A stretch of DNA of 64,000 nt, taken from contig NZ_PYBW01000043.1 in the NCBI RefSeq assembly GCF_003205575.1, positions 99,778 through 163,777 on the forward strand, given 5' to 3'. Positions within the stretch are counted from its first letter, which is position 1. Every line of letters starts with the position of its first letter. The notes under the pieces were generated by a model. It saw nothing but the letters and a program-made list of their open reading frames with translations. It did no database searches and was not told the origin of the DNA. Source of the DNA: Streptomyces tateyamensis. Its GTDB lineage: Bacteria > Actinomycetota > Actinomycetes > Streptomycetales > Streptomycetaceae. Shown here one piece after another: positions 24,406 to 33,174 of the stretch. A program made the position numbers and the translations under genes.

Positions 24406-25494
24406 ATGTCCCACGAGGTCAGCGGAGTCATCGCCCCCGGCAAGGGAGAGCCGGTCCGGGTGGAGACGATCGTCGTCCCTGATCCGGGCCCGGGCGAGGC
24501 ACTGGTCGCGGTGCAGGCCTGCGGCGTCTGCCACACCGACCTGCACTACCGCGAGGGCGGCATCAACAACGACTTCCCGTTCCTGCTCGGCCACGAGGCC
24601 GCAGGGGTGGTGGAGGCGGTCGGCGACGGCGTCACCGAGGTCGCCCCCGGCGACTTCGTGATCCTCAACTGGCGTGCGGTCTGCGGGCAGTGCCGGGCGT
24701 GTCTGCGCGGGCGTCCCTGGTACTGCTTCAACACCCACAACGCGAAGCAGCGGATGACGCTCGCCGCCACCGGCCAGGAGCTGTCCCCGGCCCTGGGCAT
24801 CGGCGCCTTCGCCGAGAAGACCCTGGTCGCCGCCGGCCAGTGCACCAAGGTCGACCCCGCCGCCTCCCCCGCGGTCGCCGGCCTGCTCGGCTGCGGCGTG
24901 ATGGCCGGCATCGGCGCCGCCCTCAACACCGGCGGCGTGAGCCGGGGCGACACGGTCGCCGTGATCGGCTGCGGCGGGGTCGGCGACGCGGCGATCGTCG
25001 GCTCCCGGCTGGCCGGTGCGGCGAAGATCATCGCGGTCGACATCGACGAGCGCAAGCTGGTGACGGCCCAGCGGATCGGCGCCACCCACACGGTGCACTC
25101 CGGCGAGGCCGATGTGGTCGAGGCCGTCCGCGAGTTGACCGGCGGCTTCGGCGCCGACGTGGTGATCGAGGCGGTCGGCCGCCCGGAGACGTACCGGCAG
25201 GCCTTCTACGCCCGCGACCTGGCGGGCACCGTGGTACTGGTCGGCGTTCCGACCCCCGAGATGAAGCTGGAGCTACCGCTGCTGGACGTCTTCGGCCGCG
25301 GTGGCGCGCTGAAGTCCTCCTGGTACGGCGACTGCCTGCCCTCGCGCGACTTCCCGATGCTGATCGACCTCTATCTGCAGGGCCGCCTGGACCTGGGGGC
25401 CTTCGTCACGGAGACCATCGCGCTGGACGAGGTCGAGCAGGCCTTCGAGCGCATGCACGGCGGCAACGTCCTCCGCTCGGTGGTGCTGTTCTGA
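24406..25494 (+). CDS. mscR: S-(hydroxymethyl)mycothiol dehydrogenase
   Basis: 362-aa zinc alcohol dehydrogenase superfamily enzyme that oxidises the formaldehyde-mycothiol adduct (also S-nitrosomycothiol) with NAD. Catalytic zinc ligands appear in [10 protein letters not shown] and GHEAAG; the structural zinc loop has Cys residues in [16 protein letters not shown]. The Rossmann motif is [11 protein letters not shown] with Asp in VDIDERKL for NAD preference. Length and sequence fit mycothiol-dependent formaldehyde dehydrogenase closely. The next gene overlaps by one base (TGATG), forming a formaldehyde detoxification operon. ATG start with AAAGGTG upstream. Confidence 0.95.
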   Translation: MSHEVSGVIAPGKGEPVRVETIVVPDPGPGEALVAVQACGVCHTDLHYREGGINNDFPFLLGHEAAGVVEAVGDGVTEVAPGDFVILNWRAVCGQCRACLRGRPWYCFNTHNAKQRMTLAATGQELSPALGIGAFAEKTLVAAGQCTKVDPAASPAVAGLLGCGVMAGIGAALNTGGVSRGDTVAVIGCGGVGDAAIVGSRLAGAAKIIAVDIDERKLVTAQRIGATHTVHSGEADVVEAVRELTGGFGADVVIEAVGRPETYRQAFYARDLAGTVVLVGVPTPEMKLELPLLDVFGRGGALKSSWYGDCLPSRDFPMLIDLYLQGRLDLGAFVTETIALDEVEQAFERMHGGNVLRSVVLF

Positions 25495-26123
25495 TGGCGG
25501 CCCGCATCGAACGCCTCGTCACCTCGGGGACCTTCTCCCTGGACGGCGGCACCTGGGAGGTCGAGAACAACGTGTGGCTCGTCGGCGACGAGGTGCAGGT
25601 CCTCGTCATCGATCCGGCCCACGACGCCGAGGCCATCGCCGCGGCCGTCGGCGACCGGCAGGTGACCGCGCTGGTGTGCACGCACGCCCACAACGACCAC
25701 GTCAACGCGGCGCCCGCGCTCGCGGACCGCACCGGCGCGCCGATCCTCCTCCACCCGGACGACCTGCCGCTGTGGCAGCAGACCCACCCCGACCGCGCGC
25801 CCGACGGCCGCCTCGCCGACGGTGGCCTCCTCACCGTCGCGGGCACCGAGGTCCACGTCCTGCACACGCCCGGCCACGCGCCGGGCGCGGTCTCCCTGCA
25901 CGTACCGGCCCTGGGCACCGTCTTCACCGGCGACACCCTCTTCGCCGGCGGCCCCGGCGCCACCGGCCGGTCCTTCTCGGACTTCCCGACCATCATCCGC
26001 TCGATCCGCGACCGGCTCCTGGTCCTCGCGCCGGACACCGTCGTCCACACCGGGCACGGAGACTCGACCACCATCGGCGCCGAGGCCCCCCACCTGCCCG
26101 ACTGGCTCGCCCGCGGCCACTGA
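25494..26123 (+). CDS. MBL-fold metallo-hydrolase, likely S-formylmycothiol hydrolase
   Basis: 209-aa hydrolase with the metallo-beta-lactamase motif HAHNDH (two-metal site), HTPGHAPG, TGDTLF and a final HTGHGDST. It resembles glyoxalase II-type thioesterases. Overlapping the mycothiol dehydrogenase gene, it is the expected second step that frees formate and mycothiol; that assignment is by context and by the same gene pair in other actinomycetes. Confidence 0.88.
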   Translation: MAARIERLVTSGTFSLDGGTWEVENNVWLVGDEVQVLVIDPAHDAEAIAAAVGDRQVTALVCTHAHNDHVNAAPALADRTGAPILLHPDDLPLWQQTHPDRAPDGRLADGGLLTVAGTEVHVLHTPGHAPGAVSLHVPALGTVFTGDTLFAGGPGATGRSFSDFPTIIRSIRDRLLVLAPDTVVHTGHGDSTTIGAEAPHLPDWLARGH

Positions 26124-26369
26124 GGCGGCGGGTCTCCGGCAAGGCCGTTCCGGGGACGTCAGGACAGGGCAGCAGCAGCCCGACCGGCCCGGGCACGCTC
26201 CCCCGTGGCGTGCCGGGCCGCCGACTCGTGCCGGCCCTCGGCGCCCGGCCGACCGGTCGGGCGCGAGTGGGCAGGCGACGTGCCGCCGCGTTCTTGGTCG
26301 AGGATGTCAGGGCGCCGTCGGGTCGTGTTGGCGCTGCGTCGACAGTTCCTTGGCGCTGCGTCTACTCAG

Positions 26370-26726
26370 CTACTCGCTCTCGCCCCCGGACAGCGCTCGC
26401 TGCCGGTGCTCGGTGGGTGAGAGGCCGTACGCGGCACGGAAGCCGCGGCTGAAGTCGGCGGCACGGGGGATGCCCCAGCGGGCGGCGACGGCGTGCACCG
26501 GCAGGGTGCACAGCGCGGGGTCCGCCAGGTCGCGGCGCGCCTTCTCCAGCCGCTGCCGACGGATCCAGGCGGCGACCGTCTCGCCCTGCGACTCCTGGGT
26601 GAAGAGCCGGTGCAGGTAGCTGACGGAGATGTGGTGCGCGCCGGCGATCGCGGACGGCGACAACTCCGGATCGTGCAGGTTCCGTTGGATGAACGCCGCA
26701 GGCCGGGGGTCGGGCTGGACGGTCAC
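26370..26726 (-). pseudogene. 5'-truncated AraC-family regulator
   Basis: About 118 codons remain and encode only the C-terminal double helix-turn-helix: LSPSAIAGAHHISVSYLHRL and VHAVAARWGIPRAADFSRGF, ending SPTEHRQRAL. Family members with this DNA-binding domain normally carry an N-terminal ligand domain of about 200 aa, absent here. Upstream residues in the same frame are Arg/Pro-rich antisense-like sequence. A GTG at 26726 follows GAGGAAG without spacing, so expression is doubtful. Confidence 0.6.
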
Positions 26727-26874
26727 CTTCCTCGGTGGCGATGGCGGGCGGCGCCGGTGCGGCGTCCGCCGAGTCCGCAGCGTGGTGCCGGCGAAAGCGG
26801 ACCCGGGCAGCAGGCTACCGGCCCCCGGTCCTCGGCCAGGTGGTCGAGGACCGCAGGCATCCGGTGTATCGGAG

Positions 26875-26907
26875 TGTGCGGTCGGCCGGGCCTCGGCCGA
26901 CCGCACA
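26875..26907. terminator. hairpin terminator of the GH54/CBM13 gene
   Basis: A 14-bp perfect stem (26875-26888 with 26894-26907) and five-base loop, 43 bp past the stop of the minus-strand GH54 gene. Confidence 0.85.
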
Positions 26908-26949
26908 CCACTCGAGCCTGGTGCCGTCCTGGAGCGTGGGGCTACGCGG

Positions 26950-28422
26950 TCAGCCGAGGTGCCACTGCTGGTTGCTGCCACCGTGGCAGGTCCAGAGTTC
27001 GACCGGGGTGCCGTTGGCGGTGGCCCCTCCGGTCACGTCCAGGCAGAGCCCGGACTGCACCCCGGTGATGGTGCCGTTGGAGTTGAACTGCCACTGCTGG
27101 TTGCTCGCCCCGTTGCAGGGCCAGATGATCACCTTGGTGCCGGCGCTGGTGCCCTGGCCGTTGGCGTCCAGGCAGTCGGTCGTGCCGTTGTTGGTGACGG
27201 TCAGCTGGTTCGACGGGGTGTGGGTCCAGGTCTGGTTCGTCTGCCCGTTGCAGCCCCAGATCTGCAGTTGCGTGCCGCCGGTCGTGGTGCCGTTCGGGTC
27301 GTCCAGGCACTGGCCCGCGCCGTCCGCGTGCAGGGCCCCGGTGGTGGCGCCGCCACCACCGGCGGGGGCGTATCCGGCGGCGGTGATGTTGGCCTGCACG
27401 GCGTTCTCGGTGGCGTCGGAGGGGTAACCCGCCGTCATCGCGCCCTCGTAGAAGGTGCCGGCGGCGCCGTTGCTATTGTCGCCGCCGATGCCCAGCAGGA
27501 TCGCACCCTCCTTCTTCATCGGGTTGTAGCCCGCCGGACGCGCTCCGCTGAAGAGGGTGGACAGGCCCCCCGACTGGGCGTCACCGCCGCGGAGCGCCCA
27601 CTGGTTCGACTCGCCCTTGACCACCGCGGTGGTGAACCGGTGACTGATCGACGGGTTGTTGGGGTTCTGGCTGTTCACGTTGGAGCCGGAGAACAGGCCG
27701 TTCTCCAGGTCGGCCATGACCCACGGGCCGTTGCCGGCGCCGGTGTCCCAGTACGTGGCGTTGCCGAAGTAGAGGGCCTCCATGGTGCCGTTGCCGTCGT
27801 CGTTGTTGGTGGTCTCGGCGTTGCCGTAGTCGAAGCAGCACTGGTTGTTGTAGTGCGTGCCGTCCACGATGCCGTAGATGCCCTCGGGGCTGTCCCCGGT
27901 GGCGACGCCGTTCGTGCTGTCGTCGCGGTAGCCGACGCCGGGGGAGATGAACACGCCGTACGCCTTCTGGCCGCCGACGGTGACCGGCGCCGAGGTGGCG
28001 TTGGCGGGGTTGTCGGGGGTCTTCACGTACCCGCCGGCCGGAGCCGGTGTCAGGTTGTTGCCCCGCCCGGACTGGTCGTAGATCACCGTGATCACACAGC
28101 TCGTGCCGGCGCAGAACGAGTCCTGCGCGGCCGCGTTGGCGACCCCGCCCTGGGCGAGCAGGCCGATGTTGGCGGTCGCCCCATCCGAGGCGCGCTTGAC
28201 CTGGTACAGCGCACCGGAGTAACCGGCGTACAGCGCCCGGGTGGTGCTGTGTGCCGCCACGCACGGCGTGCCGCCGGCCTGGTAGATGTCACACGGCCCC
28301 TGCGCGGCGGCCTGCGCCGCGCCGGTCGAGGCCGCGGTGCCGACGAACGCACCGAGGATGACCACCATCGAGGCGCCGAGACTGCCGAGCTTCCGGCGGC
28401 CACCCCATCCGCTTGCCCTCAT
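26950..28422 (-). CDS. secreted GH54 alpha-L-arabinofuranosidase with CBM13 (ricin-type) module
   Basis: 490-aa exported enzyme that releases arabinofuranose from arabinan or arabinogalactan. Signal peptide about 1-40. GH54 catalytic domain about 42-355: PCDIYQAGGTPCVAAHSTTRALY, CCFDYGNAETTNND, MEALYFGN (expected nucleophile Glu) and GIGGDNSNG (expected acid/base Asp). The C-terminal 130 residues are a ricin-B/CBM13 trefoil with three QxW-type repeats (NQTW, NQQWQF, NQQWHL). ATG 28422 has CAGGGAG upstream. A perfect LacI operator lies 34 bp upstream. Its catalytic domain is a close paralogue of the next gene, which carries CBM42 instead. Confidence 0.94.
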   Translation of the reverse strand: MRASGWGGRRKLGSLGASMVVILGAFVGTAASTGAAQAAAQGPCDIYQAGGTPCVAAHSTTRALYAGYSGALYQVKRASDGATANIGLLAQGGVANAAAQDSFCAGTSCVITVIYDQSGRGNNLTPAPAGGYVKTPDNPANATSAPVTVGGQKAYGVFISPGVGYRDDSTNGVATGDSPEGIYGIVDGTHYNNQCCFDYGNAETTNNDDGNGTMEALYFGNATYWDTGAGNGPWVMADLENGLFSGSNVNSQNPNNPSISHRFTTAVVKGESNQWALRGGDAQSGGLSTLFSGARPAGYNPMKKEGAILLGIGGDNSNGAAGTFYEGAMTAGYPSDATENAVQANITAAGYAPAGGGGATTGALHADGAGQCLDDPNGTTTGGTQLQIWGCNGQTNQTWTHTPSNQLTVTNNGTTDCLDANGQGTSAGTKVIIWPCNGASNQQWQFNSNGTITGVQSGLCLDVTGGATANGTPVELWTCHGGSNQQWHLG

Positions 28423-28455
28423 GCCGACTCCCTGCTCTACGTTGAGCCCGTCAGT

Positions 28456-28469
28456 TGTTAGCGCTAACA
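28456..28469. promoter_or_regulatory. LacI-type operator TGTTAGCGCTAACA
   Basis: Perfect 14-bp palindrome just upstream of the GH54/CBM13 gene; defines the consensus of the regulon in this window. Confidence 0.88.
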
Positions 28470-28633
28470 TCCTGTCCCGCACTGCACCACCGAACGAGGC
28501 AGGCGGCTGGAGGCGGGGCGGATGTTCCGTCACAAGACGCTGCCCGACCCTCCGCTGCCTGTCAAGAGACATGACAAGCAGCAGTGGTCCCGGCCTGACG
28601 CGCCCTCGGCGGACCACCGGATCACGTGCCGGA

Positions 28634-28676
28634 GCCCGCTGCCCCTCCGCCTGGAGGCGGTGGAGGGGCAGCGGGC
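28634..28676. terminator. hairpin terminator of the GH54/CBM42 gene
   Basis: A stem of about 20 bp (28634-28651 with 28656-28676, one bulged base, loop TGGA) lies 22 bp past the minus-strand stop. Confidence 0.88.
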
Positions 28677-28697
28677 GACGGGTGACCTACCGGCAGG

Positions 28698-30251
28698 TCA
28701 GCTCCAGGGCTGGTCGACCAGCCAGCTGGTGTCGTCCTTCCAACTGGTGCTGCTGTCCCAGGCGTTGCTACCGCCGTTGCTGGCGATGTAGACCGTGAAG
28801 TCGTAGTGGCGCAGGTACTTCGTCGGGTAGTTGGCGGACTGGAACGAGAAGCCCGTACCGCTGTTGCCCGTCCCCGGGCAGAAGGTGGCGTCCTGGGCGA
28901 ACGCGGCACCGCCGTCGTCCGGGCTCAGGTGGAGCTGGAAGTTGTAGTGCCGCAGGAACTGGCCGGGGTCGTTCGCCGACTCGAAGGACAGGCAGGAGCT
29001 GTTCGCCAGCCCGGCCCGCACGATCCAGGACGCGTCGGCCTTGAGGGTGGACGAGCTGGCGGAGTTGACGGCCGAGATGACGACATTGTTGTCCGCGTCG
29101 TCGTGCGTAAGGTAGTCGCCGGTGCAGCAGGCGGTGGTGGCCTGCAGCGAGACGCGGGAGCCGGGCGTCAGGGTGGTGCCGGCGGTGCTGGTGCTGCTGT
29201 AGCCGGCCGCGGTGACGTTGGCCTGGACGGCGTTCTCGGTGGCGTCGCTCGGGTAGCCGGAGGTCATCACGCCCTCGTAGAAGGTGCCCGAGGAGCCCTT
29301 GCTGTTGTCACCGCCGATGCCGAGGATGATCGCGCCCTCCTTGTGCATCGGGTTGTACCCGGCCGCGTTGGGCCGCGCCCCGCTGTAGAAGGTGGACAGG
29401 CCGCCGGACTGGGCGTTGCCCGCGCGGATCGCCCACTGGTTCGGCTCACCCTTGACGATCGCGGTCAGGAAGCGGTCGCTGATACTGGGGTCGTTGGCGT
29501 TGAAGCGGGTGTTGGCGCCGGAGAACAGGCCGTTCTCCTGGTCGGCCATCACCCAGGGGCCGTTGCCGCTGCCGTAGCCCCAGACCTTGATGTTGCCGAA
29601 GTAGATGGCCTCCATGTGGCCGTTGCCGGTGTCGTGGTCGTTGGTCTCGGCGTTGCCGTAGTCGAAGCAGCAGCCGCCGTCGTAGTGCGTGCCGTCGAGG
29701 ATGGCGTACATGCCCTCGGGCTGGTCACCGGTGGCGATGCCGTTGGTGTGGTCGTTGCGGTAGCCGGAGCCCGGGGCGATGTAGACGCCGTACGCCTTGT
29801 GGCCGCCGACCGAGATCGGCGCCTCGACGGCGTTGGCCAGGTTGTCGGGGCCGCCGGCGGCGCCGCCGGCGGGCGCCTGGGTGAGGTGGTTGCCCTTGCC
29901 CGACTGGTCGTAGATCACCGTGATCACGCAGCTGGTCGCGGCACAGAACGAGTCCTGCGCGGCGGCGTTGGCGTAGCCGCCCGCGCTCAGCAGGCCGATG
30001 TCCCTGGTCGCCCCGTCCGAGGCGCGCTTGACCTGGTACAGCGCGCCGTTGTAGGCGCCGTACAGGGCGCGCGTGGTGCTGTGCGCCGCCACGCACGGCG
30101 TGCCGCCGGCCTGGTAGATGTCGCACGGCCCCTGGACGGCGGCCTGCGAGGGCGTAGCCGTACCGGCGATCACACCGGCGGCCAGGGCGAGGGTCGCCCC
30201 GACCCCCATCAGGGTGCGCCGGACCTGGCGCACCCACAGTCTCATGACCAT
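28698..30251 (-). CDS. abfB: secreted GH54 alpha-L-arabinofuranosidase with CBM42 (AbfB-type)
   Basis: 517-aa exported enzyme with signal peptide about 1-38 (ending PSQAA). GH54 domain about 40-350, with MEAIYFGN and GIGGDNSKG at the expected catalytic positions and CCFDYGNAE with its vicinal Cys pair. The C-terminal 155 residues are the CBM42 beta-trefoil (FLRHYNFQLHL and YLRHYDFTVYI repeats with DDASW-like ends) that binds arabinofuranose side chains. This is the classic fungal/Streptomyces AbfB arrangement. ATG 30251 has GGAGGAG 7 bases upstream. Operator half-match upstream at 30308. Confidence 0.95.
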   Translation of the reverse strand: MVMRLWVRQVRRTLMGVGATLALAAGVIAGTATPSQAAVQGPCDIYQAGGTPCVAAHSTTRALYGAYNGALYQVKRASDGATRDIGLLSAGGYANAAAQDSFCAATSCVITVIYDQSGKGNHLTQAPAGGAAGGPDNLANAVEAPISVGGHKAYGVYIAPGSGYRNDHTNGIATGDQPEGMYAILDGTHYDGGCCFDYGNAETNDHDTGNGHMEAIYFGNIKVWGYGSGNGPWVMADQENGLFSGANTRFNANDPSISDRFLTAIVKGEPNQWAIRAGNAQSGGLSTFYSGARPNAAGYNPMHKEGAIILGIGGDNSKGSSGTFYEGVMTSGYPSDATENAVQANVTAAGYSSTSTAGTTLTPGSRVSLQATTACCTGDYLTHDDADNNVVISAVNSASSSTLKADASWIVRAGLANSSCLSFESANDPGQFLRHYNFQLHLSPDDGGAAFAQDATFCPGTGNSGTGFSFQSANYPTKYLRHYDFTVYIASNGGSNAWDSSTSWKDDTSWLVDQPWS

Positions 30252-30307
30252 GGTTGAACTCCTCCGAGTGGGAAGGAAATCGGATTGAGCGGTGGGGGAT
30301 GGAGAAT

Positions 30308-30321
30308 AGTGAGCGCTAACA
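30308..30321. promoter_or_regulatory. LacI-type operator (AGTGAGCGCTAACA)
   Basis: Matches the regulon palindrome at 11 of 14 positions with a perfect right half; 57 bp upstream of abfB. Confidence 0.75.
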
Positions 30322-30561
30322 ATTCGGCGCGGCCCGGCGGGCCTGCGGCTGCCGGGGAGGCGGCCCGGTGGGGTGCGGGAGAACCCGGCACCCCCGTGGA
30401 GCAGCCCCCGGGAGCCGCACGCCCGCCGCGAGTGTCGCGGCGGCAGGCCAGTAGCGGCGTCAGGCCCGTCGCGGCATAGCGTCAGCTCGGCGTCGTGTCA
30501 GTTGCGGCGTCCTGCCGTTTGCGGCCTCGGGCCCGTCGCGGCGTCGGGCCTGGAGGCGTCC
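30322..30561. other. GC-rich intergenic repeats
   Basis: No gene. Contains degenerate direct repeats built on GCGGCGTC and GGCC units; the 13-mer GGCCCGTCGCGGC occurs at 30463 and 30530. No function assigned. Confidence 0.5.
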
Positions 30562-30590
30562 GTCAGGCCTGACACGAGGTCAGGCCTGTC
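30562..30590. terminator. probable terminator of the sugar ABC operon
   Basis: The palindrome GTCAGGCCTGAC (30562-30573) and its near copy GTCAGGCCTGTC (30579-30590) can pair as a 10-12 bp stem just past the minus-strand permease stop. Confidence 0.55.
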
Positions 30591-30596
30591 ATGACG

Positions 30597-31604
30597 TCAG
30601 GCCCGGCTGGAGAAGTGCTTGGCGCGGAGCCGGTCGGCGAGGATCGCGATGCCGAGCACACCGCCGAGGACGATGTTGGTGTAGTTCGAGTTGATCTGCA
30701 GCGTGGTCAGGCCGTTGGTGATCAGCTCCAGCAGCACGGTGCCCGCCACGATGCCGAGGATCCGCCCCTGCCCGCCGGTGAGGCTGACACCGCCGATGAC
30801 GGCGGCCGCGATGGCCTGCAGCTCCCACCCGACACCGACCCCGCTCGCCGAGCCGACGCCCATCCGGCCCAGCACCAGCATGGCCGCGAAGCCCGACAGC
30901 AGCGAGCTGGTCACGTACATCGACACGATCCGCCGGTCGCCGCGGATGCCCGCCAGCCGCGCCGCCTCGGGGTTGCCGCCGACGGCGTAGACTTGGCGTC
31001 CGACGAAGGTGCGCTCCAGGAAGAACCAGGCCGCCCCCGCCACGATGACGAAGAGAATCAGCGGGACCGGTAGCTGGGCGATGTACGACTGGCCGATGTT
31101 GCCGAAGAAGCCCGAGATGCCGACGATGGACGTCCCGGAGGTGATCGCCAGGGTGATGCCCTGCGCCACGGTGTAGGTCACCAGCGTGACCACGAACGGG
31201 GGCATCTTCAGCCTGGTGACCGCCAGGCCGTGCCATAGGCCGATCAGCCCGGTGATGGCCAGGGTGGCCAGCATCGCGACGCCGGCCGGCAGTCCGGCCC
31301 GCACGTTGAACCAGGAGATGAGGATCACCGAGGTGCCCAGCAGCGCGCCGACCGACAGGTCGATGCCGCCGGTGAGGATCACCAGCGACTCGCCGATCGC
31401 GATCAGGCCGTACTGGGCCAGGTCGAACCCCATGCCCTGCAGGTTGACCGCACTCGCGAAGGTGTCCCTGGCCAGCGCGAGCGCGATGAACACCGCCGCG
31501 CACGCGACGACGACGCCCACCTCGGGAGTCTCGACCAGCGAGCGCAGCCGGTTGCGCGAGGTCACTCCTGCCCCCCTGGCGGCGGGGGTGGTCTGCGTGG
31601 TCAT
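30597..31604 (-). CDS. ribose/arabinose-type ABC transporter permease
   Basis: 335-aa membrane permease of the BPD_transp_2 (RbsC/AraH/XylH) family with about nine helices. Family stretches: LVILTGGIDLSVGALLG, GLWHGLAVTRLKMPPFVVTL and GGVSLTGGQGRILG near the coupling helix. ATG 31604 overlaps the ATPase stop (ATGA). Last gene of the lacI-SBP-ATPase-permease set. It most probably imports L-arabinose or an arabinose/galactose-containing sugar, given the araBAD neighbours. Confidence 0.93.
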   Translation of the reverse strand: MTTQTTPAARGAGVTSRNRLRSLVETPEVGVVVACAAVFIALALARDTFASAVNLQGMGFDLAQYGLIAIGESLVILTGGIDLSVGALLGTSVILISWFNVRAGLPAGVAMLATLAITGLIGLWHGLAVTRLKMPPFVVTLVTYTVAQGITLAITSGTSIVGISGFFGNIGQSYIAQLPVPLILFVIVAGAAWFFLERTFVGRQVYAVGGNPEAARLAGIRGDRRIVSMYVTSSLLSGFAAMLVLGRMGVGSASGVGVGWELQAIAAAVIGGVSLTGGQGRILGIVAGTVLLELITNGLTTLQINSNYTNIVLGGVLGIAILADRLRAKHFSSRA

Positions 31605-33169
31605 GCCGTTGCCTCCGAGCCTGCGGTCAGCGGCTGCGTGCCTGCCGCCGCTGTCATGATCCGTTCCTTGCTGAACTGCTCGCGCGGCAGGTCGGCGACG
31701 ATCCGACCCTGCGCCATCACGACGATCCGGTGGCACATCCGCAGCAGTTCCTCCAGCTCCGAGGAAGCCACCAGGACCGCCAGGCCGTCCTGCGCGGCGT
31801 TGTCGATGAGCTGGTAGATCTCGGCCTTCGCCCCGACGTCCACACCCCGGGTGGGCTCGTCCAGGAACAACAGGTCGGGGTCCGCGTGCAGCCAGCGCCC
31901 GAAGACGACCTTCTGCTGGTTGCCGCCGGACAGGTCGCCGATCGGCTGCTCCTGCGAGTGCATCCGCACCCCCAGGTCCTTGACGATCCGTCGCGAGCGC
32001 TCCTTGTCACCGCCGGGGGTGAGGATGCCGCGCCAGGAGTCGCGGCGCAGGGTGGCCAGGGTCGCGTTCCACCGGACCGGGTGCTGGAGCAGCAAGGACT
32101 GCTCCTTGCGGTCCTCGGGGACCAGGCCGATCCCCGCCGCGACCGCGTCGGCCGGGTGCCGCGGACGGAACGGCCTGCCGTTCAGCTCGGTCTCGCCGCC
32201 GGTGCGCGGTTGGGCGCCCATGATGGTGTGCAGCAGGCGGCTGCGGCCGGAGCCCATCAGGCCGGCGACGCCCACGATCTCACCGGCCGTCAGCTCCAGG
32301 TCGACCGGGCCGAGGCCGTCGGCGGTCAGCGAGCGGACGACCAGGACGGTGCGGTCCGTCCGGGAGTCCGGCGGAGCCCCGTCGGAGTGGGCCAGCTCGC
32401 TGCCGACCATCTCGCGGATCATGCGTTCCTCGGTGGCCTGCTCCGGGGTGAGGTCGGCCACCAGCTTGCCGCCGCGCAGCACCACCACGCGGTCGGCGAT
32501 GTCGCGGACCTCGTCCAGGCGGTGGCCGATGAACAGGACCGCTCCGCCGCTCGCGGTGTGCCGGCGAGCCAGGTCGAGCACCTTGCCGGCTTCGACGGGA
32601 CCGAGGGAGGAGGTGGGCTCGTCCAGGATCAGGACCAGCGGGCGGTTGCCCCAGCCCTTCGCGATCTCGATCATCTGCCTTAGCGGTACCGGGAGTTGCT
32701 CGACCGGGCGGTCGACGTCGATGCCGTCCACCCCGACGTCCGCGAGGAGTTCCCTGGCCTCCTGGCGGGTTCCGGAGCGGTCGAAGAGCACCCGCCGCAG
32801 CCGGCCTGCCTGCTCGGCGGCCCGACTGTGGCGGCCCAGCAGCAGGTTCTCGGCGACGCTGAGTCCGCCCACCAGGGGGAACTCCTGGGCGACCATGCTG
32901 ACGCCGAGCGCCTTGGCGTGGTCCGGCCGGCCCGGCTGCAGGGCCTGCCCCGCGATCAGGATCTCCCCCGAGGTCGGGGAGACGGTGCCGGAGAGCACAC
33001 CCATCAGGGTGGACTTTCCGGCGCCGTTCTCCCCCACCACGCAGGTGATCTGACCACGCTTCAGCTCGAGCTCGGGGATGTCCAGCACGGTGACCGGCCC
33101 GTAGCTCTTCTGCACCGCGCGCAGCACCACGGCCGGCCCGGTACGGTTCGGGGAAGCGTTGGTGATCAC
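31601..33169 (-). CDS. sugar ABC transporter ATP-binding protein (two ABC domains)
   Basis: 522-aa RbsA/AraG-type ATPase with two nucleotide-binding domains. N-terminal Walker A is GENGAGKST with Walker B LVLILDEPTSSLG. The C-terminal domain has a degenerate A loop (GLMGSGRSRLL) but an intact LSGGNQQKV signature and LLFLDEPTRGVD. Such asymmetry is normal in this family. GTG start at 33169, five bases after the solute-binding protein stop. Cytoplasmic energiser of the arabinose-linked importer. Confidence 0.94.
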   Translation of the reverse strand: MITNASPNRTGPAVVLRAVQKSYGPVTVLDIPELELKRGQITCVVGENGAGKSTLMGVLSGTVSPTSGEILIAGQALQPGRPDHAKALGVSMVAQEFPLVGGLSVAENLLLGRHSRAAEQAGRLRRVLFDRSGTRQEARELLADVGVDGIDVDRPVEQLPVPLRQMIEIAKGWGNRPLVLILDEPTSSLGPVEAGKVLDLARRHTASGGAVLFIGHRLDEVRDIADRVVVLRGGKLVADLTPEQATEERMIREMVGSELAHSDGAPPDSRTDRTVLVVRSLTADGLGPVDLELTAGEIVGVAGLMGSGRSRLLHTIMGAQPRTGGETELNGRPFRPRHPADAVAAGIGLVPEDRKEQSLLLQHPVRWNATLATLRRDSWRGILTPGGDKERSRRIVKDLGVRMHSQEQPIGDLSGGNQQKVVFGRWLHADPDLLFLDEPTRGVDVGAKAEIYQLIDNAAQDGLAVLVASSELEELLRMCHRIVVMAQGRIVADLPREQFSKERIMTAAAGTQPLTAGSEATA

Positions 33170-33174
33170 CTAGC

